A stretch of 64,000 bases of DNA from an uncultured Dysosmobacter sp. (GTDB lineage: Bacteria > Bacillota > Clostridia > Oscillospirales > Oscillospiraceae): assembly GCF_947631635.1 (NCBI RefSeq), contig NZ_CANRMB010000001.1, positions 124,001 through 188,000 of the forward strand, given 5' to 3'. The notes under the pieces are model-generated. The model was given only the letters and a program-made list of their open reading frames with translations. It ran no database searches and was not told the DNA's origin. The position numbers were made by a program, and so were the translations under genes. Of this stretch, positions 40,283 through 47,535 are shown piece by piece. Within the stretch, counting starts at the first letter, position 1, and each line of letters starts with the position of its first letter.

Positions 40283-41232
40283 TGGATCTGTTATTCAGCA
40301 TTCTCCCCGTGGTGGTCCTGCTCATCATTGTGCTGGCGCTGATCGTCAGCAACATCGTCATCGTCCAGCAGTCCCGGGCCTACGTGGTGGAGCGCCTGGG
40401 CGCATTCCGCACGGTGTGGAACGTGGGTTTGCACCTGAAGGTCCCCTTCATCGAGCGGGTGGCGAAAAAGGTGTCCCTGAAGGAGCAGGTGGCGGATTTC
40501 GCCCCCCAGCCCGTCATCACCAAGGACAACGTGACCATGCAGATCGACACGGTCATCTATTTCCAGATCACGGACCCCAAGCTGTATACCTACGGCGTGG
40601 AGCACCCCATGAACGCCATTGAGAACCTGACCGCCACCACCCTGCGGAACATCATCGGCGACATGGAGCTGGACCAGTCCCTGACCAGCCGCGACATCAT
40701 CAACTCCCGGATGCGGGCCATTCTGGACGAGGCCACGGACCCCTGGGGCATCAAGGTCAACCGGGTGGAGCTGAAGAACATCATCCCGCCCAAGGAGATC
40801 CAGAACGCCATGGAGAAGCAGATGAAGGCGGAGCGGGAGCGCCGTGAGTCCATCCTCCAGGCCGAGGGCACCAAGCAGTCCCAGATCCTGGTGGCCGAGG
40901 GCGAGAAGCAGTCCGCCATCCTGAAGGCGGAGGCCGCCAAGGAGGCCGCCATCAAGCGGGCCGAGGGCGAGAAGGAGGCCCGCATCATGGCCGCCGAGGC
41001 CGAGGCCCAGGCCATCATGAAGGTGCAGCAGGCCATGGCCGACTCCCTGAAGCTGCTGAACGCCGCCGCCCCCAACGACCAGGTGGTGAAGCTGAAGGCA
41101 CTGGAGACCATGCAGAAGGTGGCGGACGGCAAGGCCACCAAGATCATCATCCCCAGCGAATTGCAGGGCTTGGCGGGCCTGGCCGCCAGCGCCAAGACGG
41201 TCTTTGAGAGCGAGGACCCCAAGGCGGAGTGA
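40282..41232 (+). CDS. SPFH/Band 7 (stomatin-like, QmcA-type) protein
   Basis: A 316-residue stomatin-like protein. One N-terminal membrane anchor (LPVVVLLIIVLALIVSNIVI) is followed by the Band 7 domain (VVERLGAFRTVWNVGLHLKV, TTLRNIIGDMELDQSLTSRD, GIKVNRVELKNIIPPKEIQN) and a long Ala/Glu/Lys coiled coil (residues 175-260). These proteins oligomerise on the inner membrane in functional microdomains and often bind FtsH-like proteases. Co-translated with NfeD. A strong terminator follows. Confidence 0.92.
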   Translation: MDLLFSILPVVVLLIIVLALIVSNIVIVQQSRAYVVERLGAFRTVWNVGLHLKVPFIERVAKKVSLKEQVADFAPQPVITKDNVTMQIDTVIYFQITDPKLYTYGVEHPMNAIENLTATTLRNIIGDMELDQSLTSRDIINSRMRAILDEATDPWGIKVNRVELKNIIPPKEIQNAMEKQMKAERERRESILQAEGTKQSQILVAEGEKQSAILKAEAAKEAAIKRAEGEKEARIMAAEAEAQAIMKVQQAMADSLKLLNAAAPNDQVVKLKALETMQKVADGKATKIIIPSELQGLAGLAASAKTVFESEDPKAE

Positions 41233-41245
41233 CATGCAAACACGG

Positions 41246-41278
41246 CAGGCGCGCGGCGGAAGCCGCGCGCCTGTTTTT
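41246..41278 (+). terminator. intrinsic terminator of nfeD-SPFH operon
   Basis: CAGGCGCGCGGC and its complement around GGAA, followed by TTTTT. Confidence 0.85.
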
Positions 41279-41407
41279 ACAGATATCGACGGAGGAGACG
41301 CATGGAGAGAATGTACCAGAGGCTGCTGTTTCCGGCGGCCTCCACGGTGCTCCTGACTGCCTGCTGGAAAGCGGCACGGCCAACGCCGTGCGTCTGCTTT
41401 TCGCGGG

Positions 41408-41974
41408 TCAGCGGCATGGGCCTGCCTGCCGCAGCAGGGACTTCATCTCCCGCACGCCCCGCTCCTGGGAGACGATGATGGCGCACAGGATGGGGACAAG
41501 CTCCGGGCAGACGCCGTATTTCAGGGCGTTTTTCGCCATACAGATGGCGCCCTCGTGGTGGGGGATCATCTCCCGCATAAAGTCCGCGGCGATGCAGCCG
41601 GTCTCCGGAGCGCTGCCCATCCGGCGGAACATGGTCTGGTAGATCTGATCCATCCGCCGCTGGTAAAGCGTCCGGTCCCGCTCCGGGCTGCAGGGGCAGC
41701 TGCATGGGGACAGCGCCGCCTCCATATCCGCAATGCTCTTTGTCTGCTCCCGGATGATCCGCTCCGCGATGTGCCGCAGGGCGCAGCTGTGGATCAGGGG
41801 CAGGGCGTTTTGGCTCATCTCGATGGCCGCCCGGTGGTGGGGGATCATCTGGACGATGAAGTTGTGGGAGATGCTGTCCGTCAGCTTCGCGCTGGTCATG
41901 TTTTGGATCATCTCATCCAAAATCTCGTAAAACCGGGTCAGATAGGACTTTGCCTCACTGGATAAGGGTTTCAT
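41408..41974 (-). CDS. DUF305-type protein with duplicated His-His motif
   Basis: A 188-residue helical protein made of two DUF305-like halves: NFIVQMIPHHRAAIEMSQNA and DFMREMIPHHEGAICMAKNA, each with the M-I-P-H-H signature that in this family is thought to bind metal. A Cys-rich linker (SPCSCPCSPE) joins them. No export signal is seen, unlike many DUF305 proteins. AGGAGG precedes the ATG at 41974. Metal or redox stress function is a family-level guess. Confidence 0.75.
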   Translation of the reverse strand: MKPLSSEAKSYLTRFYEILDEMIQNMTSAKLTDSISHNFIVQMIPHHRAAIEMSQNALPLIHSCALRHIAERIIREQTKSIADMEAALSPCSCPCSPERDRTLYQRRMDQIYQTMFRRMGSAPETGCIAADFMREMIPHHEGAICMAKNALKYGVCPELVPILCAIIVSQERGVREMKSLLRQAGPCR

Positions 41975-42033
41975 GGCAAACCCTCCTTTCCGCCCAGTTT
42001 ATGCGGCGGAAAGGCCGGAGGTTCCCGCTGCGG

Positions 42034-42273
42034 TCACCGGCACAGGTAGTCCAGCAGCTCCCCTTTGGTGCAGGCGGCACAGGGGACCCCGGCGAGATAG
42101 GCCATGGCGTCGGCCCAGTGGCGGGGGGAGAACGCATGCTCCGGTACCGGGGTGAGGAGCATATACAGCAGCTGACGGTCCGTATACCGGAGGTCTGAGA
42201 GGTATTTGCAGTTTGCCTGCTGGGCCAGATAGTCCAGCAGCGAGATGCCGGATGGCTGATCAGTGGTATTCAT
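42034..42273 (-). CDS. hypothetical small protein (79 aa)
   Basis: A 79-residue helical protein beginning MNTTDQPSGISLLDYLAQQA, with Cys residues at CKYL, CAAC and LCR. No recognised family. It lies 59 bp upstream of the DUF305 gene on the same strand, with GGGGATCC ahead of its start rather than a strong ribosome binding site, and may be co-transcribed. Function unknown. Confidence 0.6.
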   Translation of the reverse strand: MNTTDQPSGISLLDYLAQQANCKYLSDLRYTDRQLLYMLLTPVPEHAFSPRHWADAMAYLAGVPCAACTKGELLDYLCR

Positions 42274-42415
42274 GGATCCCCCTCATGGCGGCGTGCGAAA
42301 AGGTTCGTTGTGTTTGCATCCTAGTTGCCTCCTTTTGATCGGGCCGTGCCCGTATTCCACCGGGAGGGCGGCCGAAGAGGGGGAAATCCCCCCTTGGCCC
42401 CCGGTGGAAATCAAA

Positions 42416-42446
42416 ACGCGGTGTATGAGGATCTCATACACCGCGT
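42416..42446 (-). terminator. perfect 14-bp hairpin, minus-strand terminator candidate
   Basis: ACGCGGTGTATGAG, loop GAT, and the exact complement. Read on the minus strand it is followed by TTTTGATTT, so it fits an intrinsic terminator of a leftward transcript or small RNA. Confidence 0.55.
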
Positions 42447-42773
42447 CTGTCAAAGGCGACAAAATGCGAACACAACGAAATCAAGCGCCTTTTCCGCTTG
42501 TAAAAAGCGGTGAAAGACACTATAATAAACGTTGCGGTGCGGCGCGAGCCGCTTTGTATGAGTGCGCATACACTCTACGTAGGCCGTGAGGTGGTTCCAG
42601 CACCTCACGGCTACCGCATTTTTGATTTCCAGATTCATCATAACCGCTTTTGGGGCAGATTGCAAGAGCAAATCACAAGAAAAGGGCCTTCGAGAGAATG
42701 CCGCTGTGATCAGGAAGACCTGTTGGAAATCGATATGGCGGCTGCTTTTGATAACCGTAACCATCACTGCTGC

Positions 42774-42886
42774 CTTACCATGACCATAACCTTAACCATA
42801 ACCTTTACCATTACCTTTACCATAACCGCAGAAACTTGCAGAATTTTCAGAAACTTATAAAATTTTCAGAAACCTGCAGGATTTTC
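42774..42886. repeat. hexanucleotide and 19-bp tandem repeats
   Basis: 42774-42827 is a run of six-base units (minus strand GGTTAT, GGTAAA, GGTAAT and similar). 42830-42886 is three 19-bp units of the type AGAAACTTGCAGAATTTTC. Both are AT-rich, unlike the surroundings. Confidence 0.65.
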
Positions 42887-42950
42887 AAAATTTTGCAGGT
42901 TTTTGAAAAACTTGCAGAATTCTGAGAAAATTGCACGCTCCTATGCAACA

Positions 42951-42984
42951 AGGACGCGGAACGGGGATGACCGTTCCGCGTCCT
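42951..42984. terminator. terminator hairpin after rnj
   Basis: AGGACGCGGAACGG and its exact complement around GGATGA, 15 bp after the RNase J stop. No strong U run on either side. Confidence 0.6.
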
Positions 42985-42999
42985 CTGCGTATCGTCCGC

Positions 43000-44658
43000 T
43001 TACAGCCGCGTCACCACGGGGATGACCATGGGGCTGCGCTTGGTGTTTTTGAACAGGTAGCTGCTGACGGCGGATTTCACCGCGCCCTTCAGCTCGCCGT
43101 CGTCCCGCCCGCGCTTGCGGGACACCGCGTCCGCCGCGTCCAGTGCCACAGTCTGCAGCTCCTTCATCAGGTCCCCGGACTCCTTCACATAGATGAAGCC
43201 CCGGGTGACGATTTCCGGCGGCGTCAGCAGGTCGCCGTTGTGGGCGGAGATGGGAAGGACCACCACCACCATGCCGTCCTCGGCCAGGCGCTTGCGGTCC
43301 CGCATGACCACGGCGCCCACGTCGCCCACGCCGGAGCCGTCCACATACACCTCACCGGCGGGGACGGAACCGCCCAGCTTCAGCGTCTTGGCGGTGAACT
43401 CGATGACGGAGCCGTTGTCCGCGATGGCGATGTGGTTCCGCGCCATGCCCATGTCCTGGGCCAGCTGGCTGTGGATCTGCAGCATCCGCTGCTCGCCGTG
43501 GAGGGGGACGAAGAAACGGGGCTTCGTCAGGGCGTGGACGATCTTCAGCTCCTCCTGGCAGGCATGGCCGGAGACGTGGAGCATGTCGGCCTTGTCATAG
43601 ACCACCTTCACGCCCTTGCGGAACAGCTCGTTGATGACCCGGCCCACCGTCACCTCGTTGCCGGGGATGGCGGAGGCGGAGATGATGACCTTGTCGCCCG
43701 CGCCCAGCTCCACCTGCTTGTGGGTGGAGAAGGCCATGCGGTACAGGGCGCTCATCTCCTCGCCCTGGGAGCCGGTGGTGACGATGATCTGCTTGTTCTT
43801 GGGCAGGCCCTTGATCTTGTTGAGGTCCATCAGGGTGTTCTTGGGCACCTTCATATAGCCCAGCTCCGTGGAGACCTTCATCATGTTCTCCATGGACCGG
43901 CCGGTGACGGCCACCTTCCGGCCGCACTGGGCGGCGGCGTCCAGCACCTGCTGGATGCGGTGGACGTTGGAGGCGAAGGTGGTGACGATGATGCGCTCGT
44001 CGCAGTTCTGGAACTGCCGCACAAAGGTGGCGCCCACCGTCTTTTCCGAGGGGGTGAAGCCGGGGCGCTCCACGTTGGTGGAGTCGGCGCACAGGCAGAG
44101 GACGCCCTCCTTGCCCAGCTCGCCCAGGCGGGCCAGGTCTATGACCTCCCCGTCGATGGGGGTGGAGTCGATCTTGAAGTCGCCGGTGTGCACCACGGTG
44201 CCCATCTTCGTGTGGATGGCGAAGGCCACGGAGTCCGCGATGGAGTGGTTCACGTGGATGAACTCCACATTGAATTTGCCCGCCCGGACGGATTTGCCCG
44301 GCTCCACGGTGATGAGCTTGGTGCTCTTTACCAGCTGATGCTCCTCCAGCTTCAGCTTGATGAGCCCGGCGGTGAAGCTGGTGCAGTAGATGGGCATGTT
44401 GACCTGCTTGAGCACGTAGGGAATGGCGCCCACATGGTCCTCGTGGCCGTGGGTGATGAACAATCCCCGGATGCGGGCCCGGTTCTTGATGAGGTAGGTG
44501 ACGTCGGGGATCACGCTGTCGATGCCGTACATGTCGTCCCCGGGGAAGGCCATGCCGCAGTCCACCACGATGATCTCGCCGCCGTACTCATAGACGGTCA
44601 TGTTCTTGCCGATCTCATTCAGACCGCCCAGAGGGATGATTTTCAGTTTTTCTGCCAT
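43000..44658 (-). CDS. rnj: ribonuclease J
   Basis: A 552-residue RNase J. The metallo-beta-lactamase zinc motif is in LFITHGHEDHVGAIPYVLKQ, the beta-CASP part contains the SGHACQEELK and VPLHGEQRML segments, and a C-terminal domain of about 100 residues completes the length. It is a 5'-3' exonuclease and endonuclease central to mRNA decay and rRNA maturation in Firmicutes. The ATG at 44658 (MAEKLKIIPLGGLNEIGKNM) follows AGGAG; a longer frame is not supported. The predicted leader is about 265 nt long. Confidence 0.95.
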   Translation of the reverse strand: MAEKLKIIPLGGLNEIGKNMTVYEYGGEIIVVDCGMAFPGDDMYGIDSVIPDVTYLIKNRARIRGLFITHGHEDHVGAIPYVLKQVNMPIYCTSFTAGLIKLKLEEHQLVKSTKLITVEPGKSVRAGKFNVEFIHVNHSIADSVAFAIHTKMGTVVHTGDFKIDSTPIDGEVIDLARLGELGKEGVLCLCADSTNVERPGFTPSEKTVGATFVRQFQNCDERIIVTTFASNVHRIQQVLDAAAQCGRKVAVTGRSMENMMKVSTELGYMKVPKNTLMDLNKIKGLPKNKQIIVTTGSQGEEMSALYRMAFSTHKQVELGAGDKVIISASAIPGNEVTVGRVINELFRKGVKVVYDKADMLHVSGHACQEELKIVHALTKPRFFVPLHGEQRMLQIHSQLAQDMGMARNHIAIADNGSVIEFTAKTLKLGGSVPAGEVYVDGSGVGDVGAVVMRDRKRLAEDGMVVVVLPISAHNGDLLTPPEIVTRGFIYVKESGDLMKELQTVALDAADAVSRKRGRDDGELKGAVKSAVSSYLFKNTKRSPMVIPVVTRL

Positions 44659-45071
44659 AGATAAAAGAACTCCTTTAAATTCAAAAATATGTAATGGCAG
44701 CTCCCGGAAACAGGACAGAACACGATACGCGAAAAAGCGCACACAAAGAAGAGACGTCCGTCGCCTGCGCGGCCCCGTTTCGCCGGCAGGGGTTCGTTCA
44801 CGTCATGTCGAGAGGGTGTATGGGGAGCTGTCGATCTATTTGACCGGGGGAAAAGCGCGTTCCAGACCGGTGAAATACAAGAAAAAAACAGCGGAGAAGC
44901 CAAGCTCCTCGACGCTTAACTTGGTATAGTATAGCACAGTCCCCCGTGTTTGTATACAAAAATTTTTGCGTTATGGTAACTTTCTATACAAAAAGTGGAA
45001 AACCGGCTTGACAAAACCACTGGAAATGCTATCATGTGCACGTTAACGGAAATGCGGAGGAGGCGGATCCC
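44659..45071. other. 413-bp divergent region between rnj and a LacI-type gene
   Basis: On the minus strand an extended -10 (TGCTATACT at 44928-44936) could start a rnj transcript with a leader of about 265 nt that folds readily (for example the GCCGGCG segment near 44780). On the plus strand lies the promoter at 45008-45035 for the LacI-type gene. No gene is supported here. Confidence 0.55.
45008..45035 (+). promoter_or_regulatory. promoter of the LacI-type gene, with adjacent palindrome
   Basis: TTGACA (45008-45013), 16-bp spacer, TATCAT (45030-45035). CGTTAACG (45040-45047), directly downstream, is a possible autoregulatory operator. Confidence 0.65.
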
Positions 45072-46097
45072 ATGCGGGCAACCATCAAGATGATCGCGGA
45101 AAGGGCCGGGGTGTCCATCGGCACGGTGGACCGGGTGCTGCATGACCGCCCCTATGTGAAGGCCGAGGTGCGGGCGCGGGTGCTGCAGGTCCTGGAGGAG
45201 CTGGATTACCGGCCCAACCGGATGGCCAGCGCCTTGGCTACCAGCGGCACGGCCCGGCGGCTGGCGGTGGTCCAGCCGGAGTGGGTGCCGTATGTGGGCG
45301 AGGCCATGGCGGAGGGCGTGGCCCGCTTTCGGGAGGAGCGCCGGGATTACAATGTGACGGTGGACGTGCACAGTTACGCGCCGGACAGCACGGCGGAGTG
45401 CCTGCGGCTGCTGGGCCGGGCCGTGGAGGACGGCGCCCAGGGGATCGCCCTGTGCGCCTTTGACTGCGGGGAGGTCCGGGCAAAGCTGGCGGAGCTGGCG
45501 GAACGGCACATTCCCGTTGTGACCTTCAACTCCGACATTCCGGCCGGGCCCCGCCTGTGCTATGTGGGCGAGGACGCCCACCACGCCGGCCGGGTGGCGG
45601 GGGAGATCGCCGCCAAGTTCCTGCGGCCCGGAGAGCCGCTGCTGCTGGTGTACGCCGGTCCGGCCTACGCAGGCCACAAGGCCCGGGCGGACGGGTTTCT
45701 GGAGCGGCTGGAGGAGCTGGGCTTCCGGCGGGAGGACTGCCGGATCGCCGCCACTTATAACGATTACGAAAAGACCTTCGCGGCGGTCAGCACCGCCCTG
45801 GAGGAGGACCCGGAGCTGGGCTATGTCTACATGGCCAACAACAGTGTACCCGCCTGCGTGGAGGCCATCCGCCGCCGGGGGCGCACCGGGAGCGTCCGGG
45901 TGCTGTCCCACGACAGCGGGCCGGAGATCCAGCGGTTTTTGAAGGAGGGGCTGGTGGACTTCACCATCGACCAGGACCTGGCCTACCAGAACTATCAATC
46001 GCTGACGCTGCTGTTCCAGTTGGTGGCGGAGCACAAGCCGCCGGAGCGGGACTGCTTCTATTCCGCCAGCCCGATCCTGAACGCGGAGACGCTGTAA
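45072..46097 (+). CDS. LacI-family transcriptional regulator with sugar-binding-protein domain
   Basis: A 341-residue LacI-type regulator. The HTH is MRATIKMIAERAGVSIGTVD at the very N terminus, with the hinge LDYRPNRMASALATSG, and residues 60-330 form a periplasmic-binding-type ligand domain (HIPVVTFNSDIPAGPRLCYV, VLSHDSGPEIQRFLKEGLVD). The ATG at 45072 is preferred for its GGAGG spacing over an upstream ATG at 45036. It stands alone before an MFS transporter gene, from which a terminator separates it; the ligand, probably a sugar, is unknown. Confidence 0.87.
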   Translation: MRATIKMIAERAGVSIGTVDRVLHDRPYVKAEVRARVLQVLEELDYRPNRMASALATSGTARRLAVVQPEWVPYVGEAMAEGVARFREERRDYNVTVDVHSYAPDSTAECLRLLGRAVEDGAQGIALCAFDCGEVRAKLAELAERHIPVVTFNSDIPAGPRLCYVGEDAHHAGRVAGEIAAKFLRPGEPLLLVYAGPAYAGHKARADGFLERLEELGFRREDCRIAATYNDYEKTFAAVSTALEEDPELGYVYMANNSVPACVEAIRRRGRTGSVRVLSHDSGPEIQRFLKEGLVDFTIDQDLAYQNYQSLTLLFQLVAEHKPPERDCFYSASPILNAETL

Positions 46098-46117
46098 AGA
46101 CATGGCGGGAACACGCC

Positions 46118-46139
46118 GGGGGACTGCGGTCCCCCTTTT
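46118..46139 (+). terminator. intrinsic terminator between lacI-type gene and MFS gene
   Basis: GGGGGAC, loop TGCG, GTCCCCC, then TTTT. Confidence 0.75.
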
Positions 46140-46185
46140 GTCCAAGAAAACCTGTGTGCGCACACAGGGGAGGGGAGAAACGGAT

Positions 46186-47391
46186 ATGATGAAGGAAAAA
46201 CATGCGATGCCGGCAGCGGTATGGGCCCTGATGGGACTGGGCGTCATGGTGGGGGCCTGTGAGTTCGTCTCCGTGGTCATTCTGCCGGATATTGCCGTGG
46301 ACTTGGGGGTTTCTCTCAGTGCGGCAGGACGGCTGGTGAGTGTTTTCGCTGCCGGGTATGCCATCGGTACGCCTGTCATCATGGCCGCTGCGGCCCGGCT
46401 CCCGCGGTTTCGTCTTCTGATGGTCCTGATGGCGCTGTTCCTGGCGGCCAATACCCTGAGTATGCTGGCGCCAAACATCTGGGTGCTGTATCTCGCCCGG
46501 ACCCTGGCGGCCATGCTCACCGGAACGCTGACTGCGGTGGCACTGCTCTTTGTGCACCAGGTAGCGCCGCCGGAGCGCACATCCCAGGCCGTGGCCATGG
46601 TCTACACGGGGATGTCTCTGGCGACTGTGCTGGGGAACCCCTTGAACAAGACCATCTGCCGCCTGGCGGGATGGCGGGCGACCTTTGCCGTGATCCTGCT
46701 GCTGGGCGTTGTTCTGCTCCCGGTCCTGGCGCGGGTGCTGCCCCGCACGGCGGAGGCTCCGGTGGCGGGGACCGGCTTTTTTCACCAGTTCACTGTGCTG
46801 CGGGACCGGCGCTACGCCCTGTGCGTGCTGATGACCATCTGTGCCTACGCCGCCACCTATGTGGTCTATACCTACCTGACGCCCATCCTGACAGATGTGC
46901 TCCATAGCCCGGAGACCACGGTCAGCTTCCTGCTGATGGCCGTGGGCCTGTGCTGCATGGGAAGCAACCTCCTGGCCGGCTGGCTGGGCGCCAGGGGCGG
47001 CGTGACAAGGACGCCGGTCTGCCTGCTTTTGCAGACGCTGCTGTTTGCCGGCATGCCGGTTTTGCTGGGGCGGCCCTGGACAGGGCTGGCCGCGGTATTC
47101 CTGATGGCGCTGCTCATGTATCTGCTGAGTACGCCCGTTCAAGTCTATGCGATGGCGCTGGCGGAGCGGGAGTACCCGTTTGCATCCAGCCTCTGCGCCT
47201 CCACGCTGTCTGTGGCCGGAAACATTGGCATCGCCGCCGGCTCCTTTGCAGGCAGCGGACTGCAGGAGGTTGTGGGGATGCAGAATCTCGGGCTGCCGGC
47301 CGCGGGGGTCGCTCTGGCGGGACTGGCGCTGAACCTGGCCCTGCTCCGCGCGGACCGCGCCGGGGAACGGATCTCCAGACGGACAAATTGA
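46186..47391 (+). CDS. MFS transporter (AraJ/DHA1-like)
   Basis: A 401-residue major facilitator protein with twelve predicted helices. The first half has the family-like segments GVMVGACEFVSVVILPDIAV, VFAAGYAIGTPVIMAAAARL (motif A region) and LARTLAAMLTGTLTAVALLF (motif B region). It resembles the drug:proton antiporter-1 group that includes AraJ-like sugar-efflux homologues. The ATG at 46186 follows GGGGAGGGGAG. The substrate is unknown; the upstream LacI-type gene may control it. Confidence 0.82.
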   Translation: MMKEKHAMPAAVWALMGLGVMVGACEFVSVVILPDIAVDLGVSLSAAGRLVSVFAAGYAIGTPVIMAAAARLPRFRLLMVLMALFLAANTLSMLAPNIWVLYLARTLAAMLTGTLTAVALLFVHQVAPPERTSQAVAMVYTGMSLATVLGNPLNKTICRLAGWRATFAVILLLGVVLLPVLARVLPRTAEAPVAGTGFFHQFTVLRDRRYALCVLMTICAYAATYVVYTYLTPILTDVLHSPETTVSFLLMAVGLCCMGSNLLAGWLGARGGVTRTPVCLLLQTLLFAGMPVLLGRPWTGLAAVFLMALLMYLLSTPVQVYAMALAEREYPFASSLCASTLSVAGNIGIAAGSFAGSGLQEVVGMQNLGLPAAGVALAGLALNLALLRADRAGERISRRTN

Positions 47392-47461
47392 TATTGCCCC
47401 TGCCGTTTCTCCTTTTCGGGCAGCACCGCCGTTTGAATACCGGCGGTGCTGCTTTTTTAGG

Positions 47462-47508
47462 TTGCGTCTTTCCCGCAAAACTGCTATACTAATAGAATCT
47501 ATTAGTAT
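47462..47508 (+). promoter_or_regulatory. gdpP promoter overlapped by a 23-bp palindrome
   Basis: TTGCGT (47462-47467), 17-bp spacer and TATACT (47485-47490). The palindrome 47486-47508 has 10-bp arms (ATACTAATAG / CTATTAGTAT) around AAT and covers most of the -10 box and start site, as a repressor operator would. Confidence 0.65.
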
Positions 47509-47535
47509 GTTTTCCGGTAGAAGGAGCTTTTGAAT

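Larger units (their letters stand above)
42274..42999. other. 726-bp gene-free region with hairpins and short tandem repeats
   Basis: No supported gene. It contains a perfect 14-bp inverted repeat (42416-42446), a TATAAT-like box near 42521, nine hexamer units of the form GGTNAN on the minus strand (42774-42827), three 19-bp tandem units (42830-42886) and the RNase J terminator (42951-42984). Low-complexity frames across the repeats are not credible proteins. Confidence 0.6.

Noticed and set aside
41302-41475. A plus-strand frame starting MERMYQRLLFPAAST after GGAGGAG
   Set aside because: It becomes an antisense read of the DUF305 gene after about 35 codons and shows no conserved pattern, despite the good ribosome binding site.
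42510-42860. A plus-strand frame ending in Thr/Ile repeats
   Set aside because: The repeats come from the hexamer run, not from a protein; no ribosome binding site or family.
42931-44664. A 577-codon plus-strand frame
   Set aside because: Exact antisense of RNase J with His/Gly/Val-rich low complexity; the other strand has all RNase J motifs.
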